Below are positions 39,650 to 48,902 of a stretch of DNA of 64,000 nucleotides, one piece after another; the first letter of the stretch is position 1; each line of letters starts with the position of its first letter. Position numbers and translations under genes: made by a program. This stretch comes from Bacteroidales bacterium. GTDB taxonomy: Bacteria > Bacteroidota > Bacteroidia > Bacteroidales > Bacteroidaceae. The notes under the pieces are model-generated. The model was not told the origin of the DNA and did no database searches. It worked only from the letters and a program-made list of their open reading frames with translations. The stretch covers positions 21,619-85,618 of the forward strand of contig JAAYDO010000052.1 in the NCBI GenBank assembly GCA_012729225.1, written 5' to 3'.

Positions 39650-40831
39650 ATGGAATCTTTTTTCCGTACACATGCTTATTTGGTAGAGCATTTGAAAGCG
39701 CCTGTACGACGTGATTTGATGGATGAAATCAACTGGAAAGACCGAATGATTGGCATCAAAGGTGCTCGTGGCGTGGGTAAAACAACATTCCTGTTGCAGT
39801 ACGCCAAAGAGCATTTCTCACCGTACGACCATTCGTGTTTGTACATCAACACTAACAACTTTTACGTCCAAAACATCGGCATCTCTGAGTTTGCCGGCGA
39901 GTTCTATCATTCAGGAGGCAAGGTGTTGCTTATCGACCAAGTGTATAAGCAACCAGACTGGAGCATGCAATTGCGCGAGTGCTACGACCGCTATCCTGGA
40001 CTGAAAATCATCTTTACAGGCTCACCAGTGATGCGTCTGAAAGATGAAAACCCCGAACTGAACGGGATTGTGAAATCCTACAATTTGCGTGGCTTCTCGT
40101 TCCGTGAGTTCTTGAATCTCTCCACAGGACATCAATTCAAGTCTTACACGCTGGACGAAATCATCAGTAATCACAAGCAGATTGCCACAGCGATCTTTGA
40201 GGAGGTGAATCCTCACGACTATTTCCAGGCATACCTGCATCATGGGTTCTATCCATTCTTTCTGGACAAGGCCAACTATAGCGAGAACCTCTTGAAGAAC
40301 ATGAACATGATGATAGAGGTGGACATTCTCCTCGTCAAGCAGATTGAACTTAAATATCTTGCAAAAATCAAGCAACTCTTCTATATGCTCACTACAAGCG
40401 GAAGCAGCGTTCCAAACGTGAGTCAGTTGGCTCAGGAATTGGGAATGAGCCGCGCCACAGTGATGCACTACATCAAATATCTGGAGGAGGCAAGGCTGGT
40501 GAACATGATCTACGGCAAGGGCGACGAGTTCCCCAAAAAGCCTGCACGCGTGTTGCTCCACAACTCCAACCTGATGTTTAGTTTCTATCCTCGCTGCTTT
40601 GACGAACATGATGTGCTGGAGACCTTCTTCTGCAACACCCTCTGGAAAGACCACAAGGTGAACAAGCACGGCAACCTGTGCTCTTTCCTGGTGGATGAGA
40701 AGACAGAGTTCAAGATTGCAGAACACAGCACAAAACTGAAGAGTAAGGCAAAGGCACTCTACGCCGTGAACAAGTGTAATGTGGGCGAGGACAATCAAAT
40801 TCCTCTTTGGCTGTTCGGTTTCCTTTATTAA
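39650..40831 (+). CDS. ATP-binding protein, AAA_14-like with winged-helix domain
   Basis: The product is 393 residues from ATG 39650 (MESFFRTHAYLVEHL). A GTG at 39611 would add 13. The ATPase domain has Walker A GARGVGKTTFLLQYAKE and a Walker B-like VLLIDQVYKQ. The sensor is FTGSPVMRL. A C-terminal helix-turn-helix (VSQLAQELGMSRATVMHYIKYLEEARLV) and a nuclease-like or DUF4143-like tail complete the AAA_14/DUF4143 layout. The function of this family is largely unknown. The gene stands alone with its own promoter. Confidence 0.85.
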   Translation: MESFFRTHAYLVEHLKAPVRRDLMDEINWKDRMIGIKGARGVGKTTFLLQYAKEHFSPYDHSCLYINTNNFYVQNIGISEFAGEFYHSGGKVLLIDQVYKQPDWSMQLRECYDRYPGLKIIFTGSPVMRLKDENPELNGIVKSYNLRGFSFREFLNLSTGHQFKSYTLDEIISNHKQIATAIFEEVNPHDYFQAYLHHGFYPFFLDKANYSENLLKNMNMMIEVDILLVKQIELKYLAKIKQLFYMLTTSGSSVPNVSQLAQELGMSRATVMHYIKYLEEARLVNMIYGKGDEFPKKPARVLLHNSNLMFSFYPRCFDEHDVLETFFCNTLWKDHKVNKHGNLCSFLVDEKTEFKIAEHSTKLKSKAKALYAVNKCNVGEDNQIPLWLFGFLY

Positions 40832-41000
40832 ATGATTCCAATTTATCTTCATCGCTACAAGGAAAGGGAGCAGACCGTTTAGACAAGTAAACAAACAACG
40901 ACAAGAAAAAGTATATTGTTTTCGGGAACGAAAAATGCCTCACAGAGTTGTGTGGCACTCAAGCAGTACACGATTACATATTTATATATTCATTCATTTT

Positions 41001-44000
41001 ATGGGTAAAGAAAAGAAATTTATCACATGCGATGGCAACACCGCTGCAGCACATGTTGCTTACATGTTCTCAGAGGTTGCAGCCATCTACCCAATCACTC
41101 CATCGTCTCCTATGGCTGAGCACGTGGATGAGTGGGCTGTAGCAGGTCGCAAGAATCTCTTCGGCGACACTGTTCTCGTTCAGGAAATGCAGTCTGAGGC
41201 TGGTGCGGCTGGTGCTGTTCACGGCTCTCTTCAGGCTGGTGCTCTTACCACAACTTTCACAGCATCTCAGGGTCTTCTTTTGATGATTCCTAACATGTAT
41301 AAGATTGCAGGCGAGTTGCTTCCTTCTGTATTCCACGTATCTGCACGTACCATAGCCAGCCACTCACTTTGTATCTTCGGTGACCACGGAGATGTGATGG
41401 CTTGTCGCCAGACTGGTTTCGCCATGCTTTGCGAAGGCAGTGTGCAGGAGGTGATGGACCTCTCTGCTGTTGCACACTTGGCAGCACTTGACACTCGTGT
41501 GCCATTCATCAACTTCTTTGACGGTTTCCGCACCTCTCACGAGTATCATAAGATTGAGGAGATTGACATGGAAGACCTCCGTCCGCTTGTGCCAATGGAC
41601 AAGGTTGCCGAGTTCCGCAGCCGCGCACTCTCTCCAGAGCACCCTGAGGCTAAGGGTATGGCTGAGAACCCTGAGACATTCTTCGCTCACCGTGAGTCTT
41701 GCAATCCTTACTATGATGAGGTGCCAGCAGTGGTTGAGAAATACATGGCAGAGATTTCCAAGATTACAGGTCGTGAGTACAAGCCATTTACATACTATGG
41801 AGCAGAGGACGCTACTGAGGTGATCATCCTCATGGGTTCTGCCACAGAAGCTGCTCGCGAGGCGATTGACCACGCCAATGCCGATGGCAAGAAGTATGGT
41901 ATGGTGAGCGTTCACTTGTACCGTCCATTCTCTGTAGAGCGTCTGCTCGCTGCTGTTCCTAAGTCAGTGAAGCGCATCGCTGTGCTTGACCGCACAAAGG
42001 AGCCTGGTGCAAATGGTGAACCTCTCTACCTCGACGTAAAGGATGCTTTCTATGGTCAGGAGAATGCCCCTGTGATTGTGGGCGGTCGTTATGGCCTCGG
42101 TTCTGCCGACGTGACTCCAACCATGATTCTCACTGTTTACAAGAACCTCGAACTTCCAGAGCCAAAGAACCACTTTACTTTGGGTATTGTGGATGATGTC
42201 ACTTTCCGTTCTCTCCCATTGGAAGAGGAAATGGCCCTCGGTGGCGAAGGCATCTTCGAGTCTAAGTTCTTCGGTTTGGGAGCTGATGGTACAGTAGGTG
42301 CTAACAAGAACTCAGTGAAGATTATTGGTGACAACACCAACAAGTATTGCCAGGCTTACTTCTCTTATGACTCTAAGAAGTCAGGTGGTTTCACTTGCTC
42401 TCACCTCCGTTTCGGCGACACACCTATCCGTTCTACTTATCAGATTAAGACTCCTAACTTCGTGGCATGCCACGTGCAGGCTTACCTCCGCATGTATGAC
42501 GTGCTTCGTGGTCTTCGTCAGAACGGTCAGTTCCTCCTCAACACAATCTTTGAGGGCGAGGAACTCGTGAACTTCCTTCCAAACAACGTGAAGAAGTATT
42601 TTGCAGAGAAGAACATCACAGTTTACTATATCAACGCTACCAAGATTGCTCAGGAAATTGGTCTTGGCAACCGTACCAACACGATTCTCCAGTCTGCATT
42701 CTTCCGCATCACAGAGGTGATTCCTGTGGAACTTGCTGTAGAGCAGATGAAGAAGGCTATCGTGAAATCTTACGGTAAGAAGGGCGAAGACATTGTGAAC
42801 ATGAACTACGCTGCCGTGGATCGTGGTGGTGAATACAAGAAACTCGACGTGGATCCAGCATGGAAGGATCTCCCATCTGATCCCGAAGAGGCTAACGACG
42901 ACCCTGAATTCATCAACAATCTCGTTCGTCCTATCAACGCACAGAACGGTGACCTTCTCCCTGTATCTGCTTACAAGGGCTATGAAGACGGTATGTGGGA
43001 ACAGGGCACATCTGCTTATGAGAAGCGTGGTGTGGCTGCCTTCGTTCCAACTTGGGACAGCGAGAACTGTATTCAGTGTAACAAATGTGCATTCGTATGT
43101 CCTCACGCATGTATTCGTCCATTCGTTATGGATGATGCTGAGGCAGCGGGCATCGAGGCTGACAAACTCGACATGGTTGCTCCACCAGCATTTAAGGGCA
43201 TGAAGTTCCGCATACAGGTGAGCGTCATGGACTGCTTGGGATGTGGCAACTGCGCTGATGTGTGTCCTGGCAAGAAGGGCAACAAGTCTCTCAAGATGGT
43301 TCCACTTCAGCAAGAACTTGATGAGGCACAGAACTGGGAATACTGCATGAAGAACGTGAAATCTAAGCAGGATCTCATCGATTATAAGGCCAACCCACGT
43401 GTAAGTCAGTTTGCCACCCCACTCTTCGAGTTCTCTGGCGCATGTTCAGGTTGTGGTGAAACTCCATACGTGAAACTCATCACTCAGCTCTTCGGCGACC
43501 GTGAGATGGTGGCTAACGCTACAGGTTGCTCTTCTATCTACTCTGGTTCTATTCCATCCACTCCATACACAAAGAACGAAAAGGGTCAAGGTCCTGCATG
43601 GTCTAACTCACTCTTCGAGGACTTCTGCGAATATGGTCTGGGTATGGCTATTGCCAACAAGAAGATGAGAAGCCGTATTGTGGCAATGCTCAACGAACTC
43701 CTTGCAAAGGAAGACACTCCTGCAGAGTTTAAGGCAGCAGCAGAAGAATGGATTGCTGGCAAGGAAAATGCAGACGCTTCTAAGGCAGCAGCAGCGAAAC
43801 TCGCTCCTGCTATTGAGGCTGGCCGCAACGCTGGTTGCCCTATCTGCAAGCAACTTTCCGAACTCTCTCACTATCTCGTGAAGAGAAGCCAGTGGATTAT
43901 TGGTGGTGACGGCGCATCTTATGATATTGGTTACGGAGGTCTCGACCACGCTCTCGCTTCTGGCGAGGACATCAACATCTTCGTGCTCGATACAGAAGTT

Positions 44001-44555
44001 TATTCTAATACTGGTGGTCAGTCTTCCAAGGCTACTCCAATCGGTGCTATTGCTCAGTTTGCAGCAGGTGGTAAGCGCATCACCAAGAAAGACCTCGGTC
44101 TCATGCAATCCACTTATGGCTACGTGTATGTGGCTCAGGTGGCTATGGGTGCTGACAACGCTCAATGCTTGAAGGCCATCAGAGAGGCAGAGGCTTATCC
44201 TGGCCCATCTCTCGTGATTGCTTACGCTCCATGTATCAACCACGGCATTAAGGCTAAGGGTGCAATGGGCAAGAGCCAGGCAGAGGAAGCAAAGGCTGTC
44301 GAGTGTGGATACTGGCACTTGTGGCGTTTCGACCCACGTCTTGCAGAGCAGGGCAAGAACCCATTCCAGCTTGATTCTAAAGCCCCTAACTGGGACAACT
44401 TCCAAGACTTCCTCGATGGTGAGGTTCGTTACCTCTCTCTCAAGAAGGTAAGTCCAACAGAGGCTCAGGAACTCTTCGACGCAGCCAAGAAGGCAGCACA
44501 GCATCGCTATGCTACTTATGTGCGCATGAGCAAGATGGATTATTCTGTTGAATAA
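41001..44555 (+). CDS. nifJ: Pyruvate:ferredoxin (flavodoxin) oxidoreductase
   Basis: The product is 1184 residues from ATG 41001 (MGKEKKFITCDGNTAAAHVAY), the usual single-chain length. The frame extends 22 codons upstream without support. The order is an N-terminal pyruvate/TPP domain (SEVAAIYPITPSSPMAEH), a gamma-type domain, two [4Fe-4S] motifs (CIQCNKCAFVCPHAC near 690 and CLGCGNCADVCPG near 745), a proximal cluster cysteine set (CSGCGETPYVK) and the TPP-binding C-terminal domain (GDGASYDIGYGG). It converts pyruvate and CoA to acetyl-CoA, CO2 and reduced ferredoxin, so the organism is anaerobic. Codon use is strongly biased, suggesting high expression. Confidence 0.96.
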   Translation: MGKEKKFITCDGNTAAAHVAYMFSEVAAIYPITPSSPMAEHVDEWAVAGRKNLFGDTVLVQEMQSEAGAAGAVHGSLQAGALTTTFTASQGLLLMIPNMYKIAGELLPSVFHVSARTIASHSLCIFGDHGDVMACRQTGFAMLCEGSVQEVMDLSAVAHLAALDTRVPFINFFDGFRTSHEYHKIEEIDMEDLRPLVPMDKVAEFRSRALSPEHPEAKGMAENPETFFAHRESCNPYYDEVPAVVEKYMAEISKITGREYKPFTYYGAEDATEVIILMGSATEAAREAIDHANADGKKYGMVSVHLYRPFSVERLLAAVPKSVKRIAVLDRTKEPGANGEPLYLDVKDAFYGQENAPVIVGGRYGLGSADVTPTMILTVYKNLELPEPKNHFTLGIVDDVTFRSLPLEEEMALGGEGIFESKFFGLGADGTVGANKNSVKIIGDNTNKYCQAYFSYDSKKSGGFTCSHLRFGDTPIRSTYQIKTPNFVACHVQAYLRMYDVLRGLRQNGQFLLNTIFEGEELVNFLPNNVKKYFAEKNITVYYINATKIAQEIGLGNRTNTILQSAFFRITEVIPVELAVEQMKKAIVKSYGKKGEDIVNMNYAAVDRGGEYKKLDVDPAWKDLPSDPEEANDDPEFINNLVRPINAQNGDLLPVSAYKGYEDGMWEQGTSAYEKRGVAAFVPTWDSENCIQCNKCAFVCPHACIRPFVMDDAEAAGIEADKLDMVAPPAFKGMKFRIQVSVMDCLGCGNCADVCPGKKGNKSLKMVPLQQELDEAQNWEYCMKNVKSKQDLIDYKANPRVSQFATPLFEFSGACSGCGETPYVKLITQLFGDREMVANATGCSSIYSGSIPSTPYTKNEKGQGPAWSNSLFEDFCEYGLGMAIANKKMRSRIVAMLNELLAKEDTPAEFKAAAEEWIAGKENADASKAAAAKLAPAIEAGRNAGCPICKQLSELSHYLVKRSQWIIGGDGASYDIGYGGLDHALASGEDINIFVLDTEVYSNTGGQSSKATPIGAIAQFAAGGKRITKKDLGLMQSTYGYVYVAQVAMGADNAQCLKAIREAEAYPGPSLVIAYAPCINHGIKAKGAMGKSQAEEAKAVECGYWHLWRFDPRLAEQGKNPFQLDSKAPNWDNFQDFLDGEVRYLSLKKVSPTEAQELFDAAKKAAQHRYATYVRMSKMDYSVE

Positions 44556-44587
44556 ACACATCCATCTTCATAAAAGACTTGATAGAG

Positions 44588-44622
44588 GCAACCATAGTCC
44601 ATGTGACCATGGTTGCTTTTTT
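44588..44622 (+). terminator. Rho-independent terminator after nifJ
   Basis: A stem GCAACCATAGT with ACCATGGTTGC (one mismatch) and a 7-nt loop is followed by TTTTTTG. Confidence 0.8.
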
Positions 44623-44696
44623 GTTTGTATAATTGGAAAGTAGAGAAAAAATATGTACCTTTGTGGACGATTTACATAACAAGAAAAAACCTATCA

Positions 44697-46862
44697 ATGA
44701 GACAAGTATTTATTTTACTAACAATGGTGGCAAGCCTCTCCATGAGTGCCCAGACCCCAACCTCTACACAACTGAAATCATGGACTGCCGACAATGGCAA
44801 TGGCACGTTCACCAATCCACTCTTCTACGACGAGTTTTCAGACCCCGACATCATACGTGTGGGCGACGACTATTATTTGGCTGGCACAACCATGCACACA
44901 GTGCCTGGATTGGTCATTCTCCACTCCAAGGATCTTGTGAACTGGGAGAATGTGAGCTATTGCTTCGACCGCTTTGACTTTGAAGACGACGCATTTTCGC
45001 TCAAGAATCAACAAGAGGTATATGGGCAAGGCATCTGGGCCCCTTGCATCAGATATGCCAACGACCAGTTCTATGTGTTCTCCAATGTGAATGGAAAAGG
45101 TCTCCAGTGCTATACCAGCAAGAAGATCGAAGGACCATGGAAACATCACAACATGAAAGGAAGAATCTATGACCTTGGTGTCCACTTCGACGATGATGGC
45201 AAGATATATGCCATTCATGGCTATGGAGAGGTTAAATGCACAGAACTGAACCCCGACATGAGCGGTCCTATTGAAGGCACAGAACGCGTGATCATTCCAG
45301 AGGGAAATGGTGTGGGCGAAGGGCATCACATGTATAAAATTGATGGCATGTATTACCTCATCTCCACCGATTACAAGCCTAATGGACGCACCCTCTGTTC
45401 TCGTTCCAACAGCATTTGGGGACCATACGAAACACGAGTGATCTCGGCTGATGAAACCTATGGCTATCATGCAGCAAGACTCACCCAAGTGCAGGGGCGC
45501 ATTGTGCCTAACGGGACAACGTTTGAGTTGGGACCTCTTGATGTGAATGCGACAGCCTGTACCAATGCACACCAAGGCGGTATTGTATCTACTCCTGATG
45601 GACAATGGTGGGCATTGATGATGCAGGACTTCCACTCCATTGGTCGCACAGTTTGCCTGATGCCTATGACATGGAAGGACGGTTGGCCCATGATTGGTTT
45701 TGAGGGCAACTTCGGCAGAGCCCCCCGCACTTGGTTCAAGCCCGACACACAGATGGGACAATATCCCGCTGGTGCTTCTGTTCCAGAGATGCGTGCCCCT
45801 TATGACCGCAATGAGAATTTTGACGGGAAGAAGTTGGGCCGTGTGTGGCAATGGAATCACAACCCAGAGGACAAGATGTGGGGACTGAAAGGAGGAAAGC
45901 TTCGCCTGAACACGATGCCTGCAGAGCAACTGATGTGGGCACGCAACACACTGACCCAACGTGTGATAGGACCTAACAGCATTGTGACTGTAGAACTCGA
46001 TGTGAGAGGATTGAAAGATGGAGATGTGGCAGGACTGGGCAACATCAACGTGCCTTGCATGTGGTTGGGGATTGAGAAAGGTGCGATAGATGAAACGACA
46101 GGACAGAAGAGCAACTACAGACTGAGGCTCTACGAACAGCGCACTAACACCTATCTCACAGATCAACCCATCGACCTCCCCAATGGCAAGATTTGGCTAC
46201 AATGCAGTGGTGAATTTGACAAAGACAAGATTTCCTACCTGTATAAAACAGAAGGCATGAGCCATTTTGAATATCTTGGAGAGATGCCATTATCTTATCA
46301 ACTCATCACCTTCCAAGGCTCACGCCATGCTCTCTTTGCCTACAACACAAAGGGAAAGAATGGAGGCTATGCAGAGTTTGACAACTTCACCTGCCAGGAG
46401 ACAAAGGCAGACCGCTCCAACAACATCCCCTATGGCAAGACCTTCCGCATGGTGAATCTTGCCACCAACAGACCAGCAGAGGCAACCGCACATGGCGTGC
46501 TCTACGACACCAACTACAACAACACATCCGAACAAACGCAGTTCCGCATCATTGACGAAGGTCACGGCATGGTCAAACTGCAATGTGTGGATGGCAGATA
46601 CGTGATGGTGTCGGGCGAAGGACTGGCAGGTGATGTGCGCTTCACCCACAAGGCAGAAGAGGCAGAAGTATTCCTTTGGCAAGACTATCTGGATGGAGAC
46701 TTCATGCTCTACTCACTGAGAAACCATCGCTACATAGGCAAGAGCCCCACAACGGGCAGTCCCTACTCAATGGAACTGCCTGGACCAGACCCGGCCAGAA
46801 AGAATGGCTCTGTATTGCATTGGGAAGACATAAATGAAGTGAAAGCCACATTCAAGAAATGA
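44697..46862 (+). CDS. Glycoside hydrolase family 43 (secreted)
   Basis: The product is 721 residues from ATG 44697 (MRQVFILLTMVASLSMSAQ, signal peptide). An N-terminal five-bladed propeller spans about 30-330. Likely catalytic residues are Asp49 in SDPDIIRVGDDYYL, an Asp in IYDLGVHFDDDGK, and the Glu in GVGEGHHMYK. A C-terminal beta-sandwich (from about 370, VWQWNHNPEDKMW) is typical of xylosidase/arabinofuranosidase GH43 enzymes. The last part (FRMVNLATNRPAEA) resembles a sugar-binding trefoil. The substrate is probably xylan or arabinan; the exact subfamily is not determined. A TACCTTTG box lies at 44656-44663. Confidence 0.9.
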   Translation: MRQVFILLTMVASLSMSAQTPTSTQLKSWTADNGNGTFTNPLFYDEFSDPDIIRVGDDYYLAGTTMHTVPGLVILHSKDLVNWENVSYCFDRFDFEDDAFSLKNQQEVYGQGIWAPCIRYANDQFYVFSNVNGKGLQCYTSKKIEGPWKHHNMKGRIYDLGVHFDDDGKIYAIHGYGEVKCTELNPDMSGPIEGTERVIIPEGNGVGEGHHMYKIDGMYYLISTDYKPNGRTLCSRSNSIWGPYETRVISADETYGYHAARLTQVQGRIVPNGTTFELGPLDVNATACTNAHQGGIVSTPDGQWWALMMQDFHSIGRTVCLMPMTWKDGWPMIGFEGNFGRAPRTWFKPDTQMGQYPAGASVPEMRAPYDRNENFDGKKLGRVWQWNHNPEDKMWGLKGGKLRLNTMPAEQLMWARNTLTQRVIGPNSIVTVELDVRGLKDGDVAGLGNINVPCMWLGIEKGAIDETTGQKSNYRLRLYEQRTNTYLTDQPIDLPNGKIWLQCSGEFDKDKISYLYKTEGMSHFEYLGEMPLSYQLITFQGSRHALFAYNTKGKNGGYAEFDNFTCQETKADRSNNIPYGKTFRMVNLATNRPAEATAHGVLYDTNYNNTSEQTQFRIIDEGHGMVKLQCVDGRYVMVSGEGLAGDVRFTHKAEEAEVFLWQDYLDGDFMLYSLRNHRYIGKSPTTGSPYSMELPGPDPARKNGSVLHWEDINEVKATFKK

Positions 46863-47021
46863 TAGAAGACATGAGCCGTATATAAATGTAAGGCATAAGT
46901 CCCGTATCACGCAGGGCATGAGCCATACATCATGCCATACATCAGACTCTATAACAAGAGAAAGAAAAAATAATTGTTCTTTTCACAACTAATATACAAA
47001 GGGTTTTAACAAAAAAACTTA

Positions 47022-47058
47022 AAAAGAGGTGCTATTTCAAGAGAGTAGCACCTCTTTT
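47022..47058 (+). terminator. Rho-independent terminator before rnpB
   Basis: A perfect 13-bp stem (AAAAGAGGTGCTA with TAGCACCTCTTTT) and an 11-nt loop, about 160 bp after the GH43 stop. Confidence 0.75.
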
Positions 47059-47073
47059 ATGCTTATTTTTCCT

Positions 47074-47081
47074 TAACTTTG
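47074..47081 (+). promoter_or_regulatory. Minus-7 box for rnpB
   Basis: TAACTTTG ends at 47081, exactly 7 nt before the inferred RNase P RNA 5-prime end at 47088. Confidence 0.6.
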
Positions 47082-47087
47082 TACCTC

Positions 47088-47465
47088 GAAAGCAGTCGGA
47101 CGGTTTGTCGCTGGCGATTCCTTAGGAATTGAAAGAGGAAAGTCCGGGCAGCATAGGGCATTCCACTTCCGAAAATAGAAGCAGTCCGTGAGGGTTGAGT
47201 AATGCAGAAGAAAAAAACAACGATGGAGGCTCGCCTCTGTCGAAATGGTGAGAAGGTGAGGTAAGAGCTCACCAGCAGTATGGTGACATGCTGGCTGTGC
47301 ATCTTGGAAGCTGCAAGTTCATGTAAACTACCGCCATCAGGGTAGCCCGCCCAATTGTTCGGTAGAGGGTAGAACGCTTGAGCCATGAGGTGACTCATGG
47401 AGTAGATAAATGACAGACACGCCCTTCAGGGCGGACAGAACCCGGCTTATAGACCGACTGCTTTC
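47088..47465 (+). ncRNA. rnpB: RNase P RNA
   Basis: The sequence contains the universal RNase P core GAGGAAAGTCCGGGC (near 47131) and ACAGAACCCGGCTTATA near the 3-prime end. The terminal helix P1 is visible as GAAAGCAGTCGG (47088-47099) with CCGACTGCTTTC (47454-47465). The length is about 378 nt, in the normal range for class A. The RNA is the catalytic part of the enzyme that trims tRNA 5-prime ends. It lies alone between the GH43 gene and the efflux operon. Confidence 0.96.
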
Positions 47466-47511
47466 TTTTTGAATTTATCAAAACAACAATCATAACACAA
47501 AAGAACCTTCA

Positions 47512-48852
47512 ATGGACAAGAAAAACTTATTGACGGCAATTGTGTTGATTTTGGGTAGTCATTGTGCCTTCGCACAGAAGGTCTGGACACTTCAAGAATG
47601 TCTGGACTATGCACTCAACAACAATATCCAACTTCAACAGAAGAAAATCACTGCCGCATCCTCCCACGAAGATGTATTGCAGAGCCAGTCAGCACTCTTC
47701 CCCTCGGTGTCTTTCAGCACCAATCAGAATGCATCCTGGCGTCCTTTTGCCGAATCAACCATCAACCTCAGCAATGGTTCGATGACCACCAGCCGCAACA
47801 CTGTGAACTACAATGGCTCTTATGGCATCAACGCCAACTGGACAGTATGGAACGGCAATCGCAACACAAACACAGTGAAGCAAAACAAGCTGACCGAACA
47901 AATCAATGCCCTTGCGGTGGACCAACAGGCAAACACCATCCAGGAGCAGATTGCTCAACTCTACGTGCAGATTCTGTATGAAACAGAAGCAGTAAAGGTG
48001 TGCAAGGAAATCATCAAGTCCAGCGAGATGCAACGCAACCGTGCTCAGACCATGGTGGAATTGGGCAGTCTGGCACGTGTGGATCTTGTGCAGTTGGAAG
48101 CACAGGTCAGCCAAGACCAGTATTCCTTGGCACAGGCAGAATCTCAACTGGCAAACTACAAGTTGCAGATGAAGCAACTCTTGGAGATTCACGACAATGA
48201 GGATTTTGAGATTGCTGTACCAGAGGTGGCAGACCAGCAGGTGCTCTCCATCATCAGCGACAAACAATCAGTATATAATGTGGCGTTGGAATCTCGTCCA
48301 GAGATTCAGTCCAGCAAACTCGACATGGAGTCTGCCGACATAGCCATCGCAACAGCCCGTGCAGGCTACATGCCCACAGTCTCCATGAATGCAGGCATCG
48401 GCTCGAGCAACTCATCTGGTCAGCACACCGACTTCCTCAAGCAGGTCAAGACCAACATGAGCAACTCCCTGGGCGTGTCCATATCAGTGCCTCTCTTCGA
48501 CAACCATCAGGCCCGCACCAATATCCGCAAGGCAAAATACAACAAAATGAACAGCGAGCTTAATCTACAGACTCAGCAGAAGCAACTATACTCCACGATT
48601 GAGAACTACTGGCTGAATGCCACCACTTCTCAGCAGCAATATCTCTATGCCAAGGCAAACGTGACAAGCATGCAGGAAAGCTACGACCTCGTGAGCGAGC
48701 AGTTCAACCTCGGGCTCAAGAACATCGTGGAACTCACCACTGGCAAGAACAACCTCCTGCAAGCCCAGCAACAAATGCTTCAGACAAAATACACCGCTCT
48801 TCTCAACAAGGCGATGCTGAATTTCTATGCAGGAGAGAACATCAAACTATAA
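47512..48852 (+). CDS. TolC-family outer-membrane efflux protein
   Basis: The product is 446 residues with a signal peptide (LLTAIVLILGSHCAFAQ). The mature protein has the two-fold OEP pattern: WTLQECLDYALNNNIQLQQKK at the start and repeated long amphipathic helices with Gln/Asn-rich heptads. This suggests a trimeric channel spanning outer membrane and periplasm. It heads the run with adaptor, ATPase and permease genes (50 bp to the next), so together they form a MacAB-TolC type tripartite pump. Confidence 0.92.
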   Translation: MDKKNLLTAIVLILGSHCAFAQKVWTLQECLDYALNNNIQLQQKKITAASSHEDVLQSQSALFPSVSFSTNQNASWRPFAESTINLSNGSMTTSRNTVNYNGSYGINANWTVWNGNRNTNTVKQNKLTEQINALAVDQQANTIQEQIAQLYVQILYETEAVKVCKEIIKSSEMQRNRAQTMVELGSLARVDLVQLEAQVSQDQYSLAQAESQLANYKLQMKQLLEIHDNEDFEIAVPEVADQQVLSIISDKQSVYNVALESRPEIQSSKLDMESADIAIATARAGYMPTVSMNAGIGSSNSSGQHTDFLKQVKTNMSNSLGVSISVPLFDNHQARTNIRKAKYNKMNSELNLQTQQKQLYSTIENYWLNATTSQQQYLYAKANVTSMQESYDLVSEQFNLGLKNIVELTTGKNNLLQAQQQMLQTKYTALLNKAMLNFYAGENIKL

Positions 48853-48902
48853 TTAAAACTACAATCCTATATCAATAACCGTCATATAACAACGATAAGA
48901 AC

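Noticed and set aside
42381-44561. Long minus-strand frames (310 and 317 codons) opposite nifJ
   Set aside because: They are antisense shadows of the highly biased nifJ coding sequence, with no promoter or recognisable family.
44838-46166. 442-codon minus-strand frame opposite the GH43 gene
   Set aside because: Shadow of the GH43 gene, which has a signal peptide and catalytic residues.
47063-47398. 111-codon minus-strand frame
   Set aside because: It lies across the RNase P RNA gene, whose conserved core is unmistakable.
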